NCBI GenBank assembly: GCA_002416125.1
Contig: DIBU01000013.1
Coordinates: 447,515 to 511,514, forward strand
From: Halieaceae bacterium UBA5044
GTDB lineage: Bacteria; Pseudomonadota; Gammaproteobacteria; Pseudomonadales; Halieaceae
Direction of reading: 5' to 3'
Length of the DNA: 64,000 bases
The notes below the pieces were generated by a model. That model worked only from the letters and a program-made list of their open reading frames with translations. It was not told where the DNA came from and did not search any database. Of this stretch, positions 39,631-48,949 are shown piece by piece (within the stretch, counting starts at the first letter, position 1; every line of letters begins with the position of its first letter). The position numbers and the translations under genes are program-made.

Positions 39631-40584
39631 ATGGACTTGACGATACGCGATTGGATGGTAATTGCCGGTGTACTGCTGATCCTGGCGGTCTTGCTGGATG
39701 CCTGGCGCCGGGTACGTAACGATCGGCGCGCTGCCGTGCGCATCAAACTGGTGGGCGAGGAGGGCAGTGACGGCGGCGACCTCGACATCGCCGTGTACCG
39801 GGAGCTGCCCAATGGGGGTGCTCGCGTGGTGCATCGCGGCGACCTGCTTGACGCCCGTGCCCAGCACCGGGCCGAGGGCGCCGAGGCTGCTGCGGCGGAA
39901 GAGCGCGAGGGCAAGGCACCGGGACGCCCCGCGGCGACCGCGGCGCAACACGACGACAGCGATGTTGCGCCTGCCGGCAAAAGCCGCGTTTCCCGCAAAC
40001 GCGCCGCGAGAACCGGCGCCGCAGATGATGATCTCATGAGTGGCTTGAGCACCCGTGACGAACCCGAGAACCTCGACTGGCTGGACGCGCTGGAAGCCGA
40101 AGAACGGCAGCTGCCGGATGCGGATGAGCCCGGCCTCCTGCCTCGCGATGTAGAGCCGGAGGTCTTCATGCTGAACGTGGTAGCGCGCGACCCCGAGGGC
40201 TTCCGCGGGGACGACATCCTGCACATCCTGCTCGCCTGCGATCTCCGCTTTGGCGACATGAGTTTCTTTCACCGTCACGAGCAGGAAGCCGGGCGCGGCC
40301 CGATACAGTTCAGCGTAGCCAACATGATGCAGCCCGGTGTGTTCGACATCGACAACATGTCCGATTTCAGTACGCCGGGGCTGGTCTTTTTTGTCACGCT
40401 GCCGGGGCCCGCCGACATGATGCAGGCTTTCGACTACATGCTGGAAACAGCGCAGACCGTGGCGCGCAATCTGAAGGGCGACGTCCTTGACGAGACCCGC
40501 AGCGCGCTGACCCGCCAGACCCTGGAGCACTCGCGGCAGCAGATCCGTGATCTCGAGCGGCGCATGCTCGCCCGGTCGCATTAG
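39631..40584 (+). CDS. zipA: Cell division protein ZipA
   Basis: A 317-residue inner-membrane protein that tethers FtsZ at mid-cell. It has an N-terminal anchor (about 8-24, VIAGVLLILAVLLDAW), a variable charged linker rich in alanine, glutamate and arginine, and a C-terminal FtsZ-binding domain starting near residue 178 (EVFMLNVVARDPEGFRGDDI) with the conserved FSVANMMQPGVFDID. The start is ATG 39631 (GTG 39628 directly before it is possible). It lies 29 nt after smc and 11 nt before ligA, the smc-zipA-ligA order known from pseudomonads. Confidence 0.93.
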   Translation: MDLTIRDWMVIAGVLLILAVLLDAWRRVRNDRRAAVRIKLVGEEGSDGGDLDIAVYRELPNGGARVVHRGDLLDARAQHRAEGAEAAAAEEREGKAPGRPAATAAQHDDSDVAPAGKSRVSRKRAARTGAADDDLMSGLSTRDEPENLDWLDALEAEERQLPDADEPGLLPRDVEPEVFMLNVVARDPEGFRGDDILHILLACDLRFGDMSFFHRHEQEAGRGPIQFSVANMMQPGVFDIDNMSDFSTPGLVFFVTLPGPADMMQAFDYMLETAQTVARNLKGDVLDETRSALTRQTLEHSRQQIRDLERRMLARSH

Positions 40585-40595
40585 GGCGTAGACAC

Positions 40596-42635
40596 ATGGC
40601 GAACGCCCAGGCAGCGGCGGATGAGGCGGCTCGCTTGCGCGAGCAACTCGACAGCTGGAATTATCAGTACCACGTGCTGGACCAGCCCAGCGTGCCGGAC
40701 GCTGAATACGACCGCTGCATGCAGCAGCTGCGTGCGCTCGAGGCGCAGTACCCCGCCTTGTGTACGCCGGATTCACCCACCCAGCGCGTGGGCGCAACGC
40801 CCCTGTCCCAGTTTGCCCAGGTGCAGCATGAAATGCCCATGCTGTCGCTGGACAATGCCTTCAGTGCCGAGGATTTGCGCGACTTCAACCGGCGCCTGCT
40901 GGACCGGCTGGGCTGGGCACCCGATGAGGCGCTGGAATACGCCTGTGAGCCGAAACTCGACGGTATAGCGGTCAGCCTGTTGTATCGCGATGGGCAGCTG
41001 CAGCGGGGTGCGACCCGCGGTGACGGCACAACCGGTGAAGACATCACGCACAATGTGCGCACTGTGGCTTCCGTGCCGCTGCGACTGCGAGGCAGTGGCT
41101 TTCCCGCCCTGCTGGAAGTGCGCGGCGAAATCTACCTGCCGCGGGCGGGCTTTGAGCAGTTGAATGAGGAGGCGCGGGAGCGCGGCGAGAAAACCTTTGT
41201 CAACCCGCGCAATGCCGCGGCCGGCAGCCTGCGTCAGCTGGATGCGCGCATCACTGCACGGCGTCCGCTGCAGATGTGCTGCTATAGCGTTGGTCTGTAC
41301 CAGGGCGGAGAGATGCCCGCCCGCCACTCGGACATCCTGCAGCGTTTGCATACCTGGGGTTTGAGGATCAATGCCGAATCCCGGGTGGTCAAAGGTATTG
41401 CTGCCTGTGAGGATTACTACGAGGCGCTGGCACAGCGCCGGGCAACGCTTCCCTATGATATCGATGGCATTGTGTACAAGGTCAACGATTTGCAGCTGCA
41501 GCAGCGCCTCGGGTTTGTCTCCCGCGCACCGCGCTGGGCCATCGCGCGCAAGTTTCCGGCGCAGGAGGAGATGACGCGACTGTTGGCGGTGGAATTCCAG
41601 GTGGGGCGCACCGGAGCCATTACCCCGGTGGCGCGTCTGGAGCCCGTGTTTGTCGGCGGGGTGACGGTCAGCAATGCGACACTGCACAACGCCGATGAGG
41701 TGGAGCGACTGGATGTGCGCATCGGGGACACGGTGATCGTGCGTCGCGCAGGCGATGTGATTCCGCAGGTGGTGGCTGTTGTGCCGGAACAGCGTCCGGA
41801 CAACGCGCAGCCGGTGCGTTTTCCCGACAGCTGCCCGGTCTGCGGTTCCGTTGTGGAGCGTGCCGCGGACGAGGCGGTGTTGCGCTGCATGGGAGGACTG
41901 GTGTGTCAGGCACAGCAGAAAGCGGCGATTCGCCATTTTGTCTCGCGCCGGGCAATGGACGTGGACGGTCTGGGTGACAAGCTGGTCGACCAGCTGGTCG
42001 ACCAGGGGCTGGTGCGTACCGTCGCCGACCTCTACACCCTGCCGCGCGAGGCCTGGTTGGGGCTGGAGCGCATGGGGGCGAAGTCGGTCGACAATGTGCT
42101 CGCAGCGCTGGAGCAAAGCAAGGCGACGACGCTGCAGCGGTTCATCTACGCGCTGGGTATTCGCGAAGTGGGCGAATCCACGGCGGGCAATCTCGCGCGC
42201 CATTTCGGCTCCTGGGAGGCGCTTGCCGCAGCCAGTGAAGAGGCCCTGCTGGCGGTCCCCGATGTGGGCCCCGTCGTAGCCGACCACCTGCGGCAGTTCC
42301 TGGATTCTGCCGACAGCCTGTCGGTGGTGCAGGCGCTGCGCAACGCCGGCGTGCATTGGCCGGACCTGGAAGTGCGTCCGGCAGAGGCGTTGCCGCTGGC
42401 GGGCGAAACCTGGGTGGTTACAGGCAAGCTGGAGTCCCTCGGGCGCAGCGAGGCCAAAACCCTGCTGGAGTCTCTCGGTGCACGTGTGGCGGGCAGCGTC
42501 TCGGCAAAAACCGCGATGGTGGTCGCGGGGCCGGGTGCCGGCTCCAAACTGGGCAAGGCAACGGAACTGAATATCCCCGTTATCGATGAGGCGGCACTGC
42601 TGACCCTGCTGCGCAGGCACGGTGCAATGCCGTGA
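40596..42635 (+). CDS. ligA: NAD-dependent DNA ligase LigA
   Basis: A 679-residue NAD+-dependent DNA ligase, sealing nicks in replication and repair. The adenylation motif CEPKLDGIAVS contains Lys120, which carries AMP. The OB domain follows, then a four-cysteine zinc finger starting at CPVCGSVVE and ending GGLVCQ, helix-hairpin-helix repeats, and a C-terminal BRCT domain (about 600-679, TWVVTGKLESLGRSEAK). The start is ATG 40596. The stop overlaps the following lipoprotein gene by four bases. Confidence 0.97.
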   Translation: MANAQAAADEAARLREQLDSWNYQYHVLDQPSVPDAEYDRCMQQLRALEAQYPALCTPDSPTQRVGATPLSQFAQVQHEMPMLSLDNAFSAEDLRDFNRRLLDRLGWAPDEALEYACEPKLDGIAVSLLYRDGQLQRGATRGDGTTGEDITHNVRTVASVPLRLRGSGFPALLEVRGEIYLPRAGFEQLNEEARERGEKTFVNPRNAAAGSLRQLDARITARRPLQMCCYSVGLYQGGEMPARHSDILQRLHTWGLRINAESRVVKGIAACEDYYEALAQRRATLPYDIDGIVYKVNDLQLQQRLGFVSRAPRWAIARKFPAQEEMTRLLAVEFQVGRTGAITPVARLEPVFVGGVTVSNATLHNADEVERLDVRIGDTVIVRRAGDVIPQVVAVVPEQRPDNAQPVRFPDSCPVCGSVVERAADEAVLRCMGGLVCQAQQKAAIRHFVSRRAMDVDGLGDKLVDQLVDQGLVRTVADLYTLPREAWLGLERMGAKSVDNVLAALEQSKATTLQRFIYALGIREVGESTAGNLARHFGSWEALAAASEEALLAVPDVGPVVADHLRQFLDSADSLSVVQALRNAGVHWPDLEVRPAEALPLAGETWVVTGKLESLGRSEAKTLLESLGARVAGSVSAKTAMVVAGPGAGSKLGKATELNIPVIDEAALLTLLRRHGAMP

Positions 42636-43237
42636 GGGGCTTGTTGCCGGCGTTGCTGGTCCTCTTGCTGTCTGCCTGTGCGACGACGCCACCGAGTAAT
42701 GTGGACAACGCCTGCAATATCTTCCGCGAGAAAGACGGCTGGTACGATGATGCGCTGGATGCAGAGAAAGCCTGGGGTAGCCCGGTGCCGGTCATGCTGG
42801 CGATCATGCACCAGGAGTCGCGCTTTGTGGCGCAGGCGAAACCGCCGCGTACACGTATCTTTGGCATCATACCCGGCATGCGACCCTCAAACTCCTACGG
42901 CTACAGCCAGGCAATCAAATCCACCTGGAAAGCCTATCAGCGCAGCACAGGGAACTACGGGGCGGATCGCGATGACTTTGGCGACTCGATGGATTTTATC
43001 GGCTGGTACAACAACGAGTCACTGCACCGCAGCGGCATTGCAAAGAACGACGCCTACCGCCTTTACCTCGCCTATCACGAGGGACATGGCGGCTATAACC
43101 GTGGCAGCTATCGCAACAAGGCGTGGCTGCTCAACGTTGCCGCCAAAGTGCGCGATCGCGCTGCGCTTTACACGGTGCAACTTGGCGGCTGCGCGGACTC
43201 CCTGCCGCGTGGCGGCGGACTGTTCGGCTGGTTCTAG
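42632..43237 (+). CDS. Lipoprotein with lytic-transglycosylase-like (SLT) domain
   Basis: A 201-residue lipoprotein. The signal ends in a lipobox, LLSAC, with the lipidated cysteine at residue 16. The mature part resembles a soluble lytic transglycosylase core: MLAIMHQESRF, with the likely catalytic glutamate, followed by NSYGYSQAIKSTWKAY and AYHEGHGGYNRG. It probably cleaves or binds peptidoglycan at a membrane. It starts at GTG 42632, overlapping the ligA stop (GTGA), so it is translated together with ligA. The exact family name is uncertain. Confidence 0.82.
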   Translation: MRGLLPALLVLLLSACATTPPSNVDNACNIFREKDGWYDDALDAEKAWGSPVPVMLAIMHQESRFVAQAKPPRTRIFGIIPGMRPSNSYGYSQAIKSTWKAYQRSTGNYGADRDDFGDSMDFIGWYNNESLHRSGIAKNDAYRLYLAYHEGHGGYNRGSYRNKAWLLNVAAKVRDRAALYTVQLGGCADSLPRGGGLFGWF

Positions 43238-43405
43238 GGTGGTTCAATAATCCTGCCAGCACCGCAGTAAACTGCGCCCGGTGCGCGCGGGGAGTGCGAA
43301 TTGGCAGGGCGTGTAGATGCAAACCATTGCGCTTTGTGACACACTTTCCGGGTGTGCCGTCATGGTCGCGAGCCCGCTACATAACGTTCAAAACAGGTCT
43401 TCGCT

Positions 43406-45184
43406 GTGAACCCAACTGATATCAAGAACCCCGAATACTTCCACAAAGTCGTGGATTGCCAGTATGCCTGTCCGGCGCATACACCGGTCCCGGAATACAT
43501 TCGGCTGATTGCCGCAGGCCGCTATGACGATGCCTACATGGTGAACTGGGAATCCAACGTGTTCCCCGGCATTCTCGGTCGCACCTGCGACCGGCCCTGC
43601 GAACCCGCCTGCCGGCGCGGCCGCATCGCCAAGGGCGAGGAGCCGGTGGCCATCTGTCGCCTGAAGCGTGTTGCGGCCGACAACAAGACCGATATCAGCG
43701 CGCGGCTGCCGCGCATTCCGGAGCAGAAGAACGGCAAGCGCATCGCACTCATTGGCGCGGGGCCGGCATCGCTGACGGTAGCGCGTGACCTCATGCCACT
43801 GGGGTACGACATCGACATCTACGACAACCAGTTTGCCGGTGGTGGCATGATGCGCAGCCAGATTCCCTCCTTCCGGCTGCCGGCTTCGGTGCTGGATGAG
43901 GAGGTCGGGTACATCCTCGACATGGGTGTGGTGACGCACTTCAATACCGAAGTCACCAGCCTGAAGAGCGTACTCGAGAAGGACTACGATGCCGTGTTTG
44001 TGGGCACCGGTGCGCCCCGCGGACGCGGCCTGAACCTGCCCGGTCTCGAGGACGCCGGAAAGCACGTGCACATCGGCATCGACTGGCTGGCCAGTGTTGC
44101 GTTCGAGCACACCAGCAGTATCGGCAAGCGCGTACTGGTGCTGGGTGGCGGCAATACCGCAATGGACTGCTGCCGCACCTCGCGCCGTCTCGGCGGTGAA
44201 GATGTGCGGGTTGTGGTGCGCAGCCCGTTTGCCGACATGAAGGCGTCGCCCTGGGAAAAAGAGGATGCCATGCACGAGGGCATTCCAATCCACGACAACC
44301 ATGTGCCCAAGGAATTCGTGGTCGAGAATGGCGAGCTGAAAGGAATGCTCTTCGAGAAAGTCGAGGCGCAGTACGACGAGAATGGCAAGCGCAGCCTCGT
44401 GCCCACGGGTGAGGACCTCGTGTTCATGGAAGCCGACGATGTGCTGATGGCCATCGGCCAGGACAATGCCTTCCCCTGGGTGGAGCGCGATCTCGGCATT
44501 GAGTTTGACAACTGGGACATGCCGGTCGTCGACAAGGCCACTTTCCAGTCGACCAACCCGCGGGTGTTCTTTGGCGGTGACGCCGCATTCGGGCCAGAGA
44601 ACGTCATCACCGCGGTGGCCCACGGCCACCAGGCCGCTATCAGTATCGATCTGTTCTGCCGTGCCGAGCCGGTCACCAACCGCCCGGCGCCGATGACCAA
44701 CCTGGTCAGCCAGAAAATGGGCATCCACGAGTGGAGCTACGACAACCAGGTGGAGAACGACAAGCGGTTCGTGGTGCCCATGGCACCGCTTGAGGAAACG
44801 CTGCGCAACCGCAAGCTCGAGGTGGAACTCGGCTTCGACCTGAGCACGGGGTTCAAGGAGGCCGAGCGCTGTCTCAATTGCGACGTGCAAACCGTGTTCG
44901 ACACCCCGCGCTGCATCGAATGTGATGCCTGCGTCGATATCTGTCCGACGGACTGTATTTCCTTTGTCGAGAACGCGGAGGAATCGGAACTGCGCACGCG
45001 CCTCAGCGCAGCGGCGGGCAATCTGGCACAGGACCTCTACGTCTCTACGGAGCTGCCCACGCAGCGCGTGATGGTCAAGGACGAGAACGTCTGCCTGCAC
45101 TGCGGGCTCTGTGCCGAGCGCTGCCCCACATCAGCCTGGGACATGCAGAAATTTCTCTACAGCGTTACCAAAGCGGGGCAATAA
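43406..45184 (+). CDS. FAD/NAD(P)-dependent ferredoxin oxidoreductase subunit with 4Fe-4S domains (KorC-like)
   Basis: A 592-residue soluble flavoprotein resembling the glutamate synthase small subunit. The N-terminal Fe-S domain (about 15-100) has CQYACPAHTPVPEYI and TCDRPCEPACRRG. The FAD-binding glycine motif GAGPAS starts at residue 117, and the NAD(P) motif VLGGGNTAMDCCR lies about 245. The C-terminus carries two ferredoxin clusters, with cysteines at 503/506/509/513 and 563/566/569/573. It starts at GTG 43406 and lies 3 nt before the alpha subunit gene. It probably exchanges electrons between the 2-oxoacid:ferredoxin oxidoreductase and NAD(P). I recall a comparable third subunit for the Thauera aromatica 2-oxoglutarate enzyme. 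Confidence 0.8.
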   Translation: MNPTDIKNPEYFHKVVDCQYACPAHTPVPEYIRLIAAGRYDDAYMVNWESNVFPGILGRTCDRPCEPACRRGRIAKGEEPVAICRLKRVAADNKTDISARLPRIPEQKNGKRIALIGAGPASLTVARDLMPLGYDIDIYDNQFAGGGMMRSQIPSFRLPASVLDEEVGYILDMGVVTHFNTEVTSLKSVLEKDYDAVFVGTGAPRGRGLNLPGLEDAGKHVHIGIDWLASVAFEHTSSIGKRVLVLGGGNTAMDCCRTSRRLGGEDVRVVVRSPFADMKASPWEKEDAMHEGIPIHDNHVPKEFVVENGELKGMLFEKVEAQYDENGKRSLVPTGEDLVFMEADDVLMAIGQDNAFPWVERDLGIEFDNWDMPVVDKATFQSTNPRVFFGGDAAFGPENVITAVAHGHQAAISIDLFCRAEPVTNRPAPMTNLVSQKMGIHEWSYDNQVENDKRFVVPMAPLEETLRNRKLEVELGFDLSTGFKEAERCLNCDVQTVFDTPRCIECDACVDICPTDCISFVENAEESELRTRLSAAAGNLAQDLYVSTELPTQRVMVKDENVCLHCGLCAERCPTSAWDMQKFLYSVTKAGQ

Positions 45185-45187
45185 ACC

Positions 45188-47050
45188 ATGCAAGCGCTGC
45201 AATCCGTCAATGAGTTCGTTATCAAGTTCGCCAACGTGAACGGCACCGGCAGCGCCAGTGCCAACAACCTGTTCGCCAAGGCAATCTTCCGCATGGGACT
45301 GCCCGTGTGCCCGAAAAACATATTCCCGTCCAATATCCAGGGGCTGCCCACCTGGTACGAGGTGCGCGTCAGCGAGCGCGGTTACCTGGGCCGTCGCGGC
45401 GGCGTGGATATCATGCTCTCGGTCAATCCACAGAGCATGCCGCAGGACATCAAGGAAGTGGAGCCGGGCGGCTACTTCATTTATGACAATACCAAGCCGC
45501 TGGACCTGCGCCTGATGCGCAACGACGTCAATATCTTTGGTATTCCACTGACGCGCATTTGCAACGAGGAATACGAGGACCCGAGGCAGCGCCAGCTATT
45601 CCGCAATGTGATTTATGTGGGCGCGCTGGCGGCGCTGCTGGACATCGATTTCGCCGTGCTCACCGGGCTGGTCGAAGACCAGTTCAAGGGCAAGGACAAG
45701 CTCATCCTGCCCAATATTCATGCGCTGGAACTCGGCTACCAGTACGCCCAGGAACACTTCGAGTGCCCCATTGGCATTCGCGTTCGCGCTTCCGACAAGG
45801 TCGGTGACAATATCCTGCTGGATGGCAACACGGCGCTGGGGCTTGGCGCGATTTACGGCGGCGCCACGGTGGCGGCCTGGTACCCCATCACCCCGTCTAC
45901 TTCTGTCGTCGATGCCTTCGAGCGTTATGCCAAGCGGCTGCGTATTGACCCGGGTACGGGGCGCAAGAACTACGCGATCCTGCAGGCGGAAGACGAGCTT
46001 GCGGCCATCGGCATGGTGGTCGGCGCGAGCTGGAACGGCGCCCGGGCATTCACCGCGACCAGCGGTCCGGGCCTGTCGTTGATGAGTGAGTTTCTCGGCC
46101 TGGCCTACTTCGCTGAAATACCCACGGTGCTGTTCGATGTGCAGCGTGCTGGCCCGTCCACGGGCATGCCCACCCGCACCCAGCAGTCCGATGTGCTGTC
46201 GGCGGCCTACGCCTCCCACGGAGACACCAAGCAGGTGCTGCTGTTCCCGTCCACGCCGAAGGAGTGCTTTGACTTCGGCGCACTGTCCTTTGATCTGGCG
46301 GAACGCCTGCAGACCCCCATTATCCTGATGACCGACCTCGACCTGGGGATGAACGACAACATGTCGCCGCCATTGACCTGGGATGACGCGCGCCGCTACG
46401 ACCGCGGCAAGGTTCTCAGCGCTGAGCAGCTGGAACAGATGGAGCGCTACGGGCGTTACCTCGACGTCGATGGGGACGGCATCTGCTACCGCACCATACC
46501 CGGCACGCACCCGGAAAAAGGGGCGTTCTTCACACGTGGGACCTCGCGTGACGAGTACGCTGTATACACGGAAAAGGGCGAGGAGTACGAAAAGAACATG
46601 CACCGCCTGATGGCCAAATGGGAAACCATCAAGGAGTGGGTGCCGCGGCCGCTGGAAACGCAGAGCGAGCAGGAAACAGATACGGCAATCCTCTTTTATG
46701 GCACCAGCGAAGAGTCCTCCATGGAGGCCCGCGACTACCTCGCGGAGGACGGTGTACCGCTGAATGCCATGCGCGTTCGCGCCTTTCCGTTCAATCAGGA
46801 GGTGGCGGATTTTATCGCCCGGCACGAGCGGGTGTTTGTGATCGAGCAGAACCGCGATGCCCAGTTGCGCACGCTGCTCATGGCTGAATTCGAACTGGGC
46901 CCCGATAAACTGAAGTCGGTACTCTGTTTTGATGGTACCCCGATCAGTGCCCGAAACATCCGCAAACAGATTCTGCAGCAGATGCCGGGCTACAACGTCA
47001 CCCCCTTGCGTCGCGAACGTATGGTCGCCGGCGCGGAGAACAGGTCATGA
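45188..47050 (+). CDS. 2-oxoacid:ferredoxin oxidoreductase, fused gamma-alpha subunit (KorA-like)
   Basis: A 620-residue subunit in which the gamma domain (about 1-190) precedes the alpha domain (about 205-610). The gamma part has VNGTGSASANNLFAKAIFRM and the alpha part the pyrimidine-binding entry GGATVAAWYPITPSTSVVDA, then ATSGPGLSLMSEF. The enzyme oxidatively decarboxylates a 2-oxoacid to the acyl-CoA and reduces ferredoxin. 2-Oxoglutarate is the likeliest substrate from the fused arrangement and from the known KorAB type, but an indolepyruvate or branched-chain acid is not excluded. ATG 45188; it overlaps the beta gene by four bases. Confidence 0.85.
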   Translation: MQALQSVNEFVIKFANVNGTGSASANNLFAKAIFRMGLPVCPKNIFPSNIQGLPTWYEVRVSERGYLGRRGGVDIMLSVNPQSMPQDIKEVEPGGYFIYDNTKPLDLRLMRNDVNIFGIPLTRICNEEYEDPRQRQLFRNVIYVGALAALLDIDFAVLTGLVEDQFKGKDKLILPNIHALELGYQYAQEHFECPIGIRVRASDKVGDNILLDGNTALGLGAIYGGATVAAWYPITPSTSVVDAFERYAKRLRIDPGTGRKNYAILQAEDELAAIGMVVGASWNGARAFTATSGPGLSLMSEFLGLAYFAEIPTVLFDVQRAGPSTGMPTRTQQSDVLSAAYASHGDTKQVLLFPSTPKECFDFGALSFDLAERLQTPIILMTDLDLGMNDNMSPPLTWDDARRYDRGKVLSAEQLEQMERYGRYLDVDGDGICYRTIPGTHPEKGAFFTRGTSRDEYAVYTEKGEEYEKNMHRLMAKWETIKEWVPRPLETQSEQETDTAILFYGTSEESSMEARDYLAEDGVPLNAMRVRAFPFNQEVADFIARHERVFVIEQNRDAQLRTLLMAEFELGPDKLKSVLCFDGTPISARNIRKQILQQMPGYNVTPLRRERMVAGAENRS

Positions 47051-48099
47051 GTTATCAGCTTCCCAAATTCCGCCACCCCGACCTCCCGGTCAACGCGCTG
47101 GGCTACACCCGTGCCGACTACGAAGGTTCGATCTCCACGCTGTGTGCGGGTTGCGGTCACGACTCCATTTCCGGTGCCATTGTTCGCGCCTGCCATGAGT
47201 TGGCCCTGGAGCCACACAAGATCGCCAAGCTGTCAGGGATCGGCTGTTCCTCGAAGTCGCCGACCTATTTCCTGGGCAAATCGCACGGTTTCAACTCGGT
47301 GCACGGGCGCATGCCCTCGGTCGTCAGCGGCGCCAATATGGCCAACCGAGACCTGTTATACCTCGGCGTCTCCGGTGATGGTGATACGGCGTCCATCGGC
47401 ATGGGGCAGTTTGCCCACGCGGTGCGGCGCAACCTCAATATGGTCTATATCGTCATGAACAATGGCTGCTATGGTCTCACCAAAGGGCAGGACTCGGCGA
47501 CGGCGGATGCCGGTTCGGCGAGCAAGAAGGGCGATCCCAATCCCTTCTCGGCGATTGATCTTCCCGGCCTGGCCCTGCAGCTCGGTGCAACCTTTGTGGC
47601 ACGCAGCTTTTCCGGTGACAAGGGCCAACTGGTGCCTTTGATCAAGGCGGCCATTTCCCATCGTGGATTTGCGCTGATTGACGTTATCTCGCCCTGCGTC
47701 ACCTTCAACAACAACCCGGGGTCCACCAAGAGCTATGATTTCGTGCGCGAACATGCAGAGGCCACCGGGACCGTGGACTTCGTGCCCATGCGTGAGGAGA
47801 TCACCGCCAGCTACCCGGCGGGCCGCAGCCAGGAAGTGACCCTGCACGACGGCTCCGTGTTGCACCTTGAAAAACTGGCGCCCGACCTGGACCCCTTCGA
47901 CAGGGTTTCTGCCATGGTGGCACTGCAGAGGCACAGCGCGGAGGGTCAGATCCTGACCGGACTCATCTACATGGACAAGGACTCCCGGGATCTGCATGAC
48001 ATCATGGAGACGTCGCGTCGCCCGCTGAACAGCCTGGTCGAGGAAGATCTGTGTCCCGGCGACAAGGTGTTGGCCAACATCAACGCCAGTCTGCGTTAG
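47047..48099 (+). CDS. 2-oxoacid:ferredoxin oxidoreductase, beta subunit (KorB-like)
   Basis: A 350-residue thiamine-pyrophosphate-binding subunit. The TPP/Mg motif is GDGDTASIGMGQFAHAVRRN followed by YIVMNNGCYGLTKGQ. Cluster-type cysteines occur in CAGCGHDS, GIGCSSKSP and SPCVTF, as expected for the 4Fe-4S cluster of short beta subunits. It starts at ATG 47047, overlapping the alpha stop (ATGA). Last gene of the three-gene unit; 139 nt of intergenic DNA with a Pho box separates it from phoB. Confidence 0.88.
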   Translation: MSYQLPKFRHPDLPVNALGYTRADYEGSISTLCAGCGHDSISGAIVRACHELALEPHKIAKLSGIGCSSKSPTYFLGKSHGFNSVHGRMPSVVSGANMANRDLLYLGVSGDGDTASIGMGQFAHAVRRNLNMVYIVMNNGCYGLTKGQDSATADAGSASKKGDPNPFSAIDLPGLALQLGATFVARSFSGDKGQLVPLIKAAISHRGFALIDVISPCVTFNNNPGSTKSYDFVREHAEATGTVDFVPMREEITASYPAGRSQEVTLHDGSVLHLEKLAPDLDPFDRVSAMVALQRHSAEGQILTGLIYMDKDSRDLHDIMETSRRPLNSLVEEDLCPGDKVLANINASLR

Positions 48100-48167
48100 G
48101 TCCGGAGCGCCTGTTTCATGCGGTCACACCCCGCCGCCGCGGCAGAAATGCGGCAGCGCAGGGTGAG

Positions 48168-48201
48168 CTGTCATTTAATTGTCACAATTTCCTCATCTAA
48201 T
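48168..48201 (+). promoter_or_regulatory. Pho box and -10 element of the phoBR promoter
   Basis: Two PhoB half-sites, CTGTCAT and TTGTCAC, separated by TTAA (48168-48185) form an 11-bp-spaced direct repeat matching the Pho box. TCTAAT at 48196-48201, ten bases later, is a plausible -10. PhoB bound at the Pho box would replace the -35, so phoBR should be autoregulated under phosphate limitation. Confidence 0.85.
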
Positions 48202-48238
48202 ACGCGGATACAGCGCGAAAAAGAGGACAATGTGACCA

Positions 48239-48949
48239 ATGAATGAACGTCAGGTATTGATTGTTGATGATGAGTTTGCCATCCGCGATATGTTGCGCAT
48301 GGCGCTGGAGATTGCGGGCTTCCGTTGCCTTGAGGCGGAGAACATCCAGGATGCCTTTACTCTGATCGTTGACGAGCGTCCGGACATGGTTCTGTTGGAC
48401 TGGATGCTGCCCGGGGGCAGTGGCCTGGAGCTGCTGCGCCGGCTCAAGCGCACTGACACCACCCGTGACGTGCCCGTCATCATGCTCACAGCGAAGACCG
48501 CGGAGGACAATGTGATCCAGGGGCTGGATGTGGGTGCTGACGACTACATCACCAAACCGTTTGCACCGCGCGAGCTGATCGCCCGCATCAAGGCGCTGCT
48601 GCGACGCTCCGCTGGCGGGGATGAACAGGACCGTATACAGGTTGCCCAGCTGGTCCTGGATGGCGAGAGCCGGCGCATCTTCCTCTGCGACGAGCCGGTT
48701 GAAATGGGGCCTACCGAATTCAACCTGCTGCATTTTTTCATGTCCCACCCCGAGCGCGCCTACACACGCAGCCAGCTACTGGACCAGGTCTGGGGGGCCA
48801 ACGTGTACGTGGAAGAGCGCACGGTGGACGTACATATCCGGCGCTTGCGTAAAGCACTGCAGACCCCGCAGGCCGACTACAGCGACCTTGTACAGACGGT
48901 GCGCGGTACCGGATACCGCTTCTCCGCCCGCGGAGTTCCCGCGCGGTGA
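48239..48949 (+). CDS. phoB: Phosphate regulon response regulator PhoB
   Basis: A 236-residue OmpR-family response regulator. The receiver domain (about 1-120) has the acidic pocket VDDE, phospho-acceptor Asp54 in VLLDWMLPG, and the TAKTAEDN and YITKPF switch residues. The winged-helix domain (about 140-232) ends with RTVDVHIRRLRKAL and GTGYRFS. It activates pst, porin and other phosphate-starvation genes by binding Pho boxes. It starts at ATG 48239; the stop overlaps phoR. Its own promoter carries a Pho box. Confidence 0.96.
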   Translation: MNERQVLIVDDEFAIRDMLRMALEIAGFRCLEAENIQDAFTLIVDERPDMVLLDWMLPGGSGLELLRRLKRTDTTRDVPVIMLTAKTAEDNVIQGLDVGADDYITKPFAPRELIARIKALLRRSAGGDEQDRIQVAQLVLDGESRRIFLCDEPVEMGPTEFNLLHFFMSHPERAYTRSQLLDQVWGANVYVEERTVDVHIRRLRKALQTPQADYSDLVQTVRGTGYRFSARGVPAR

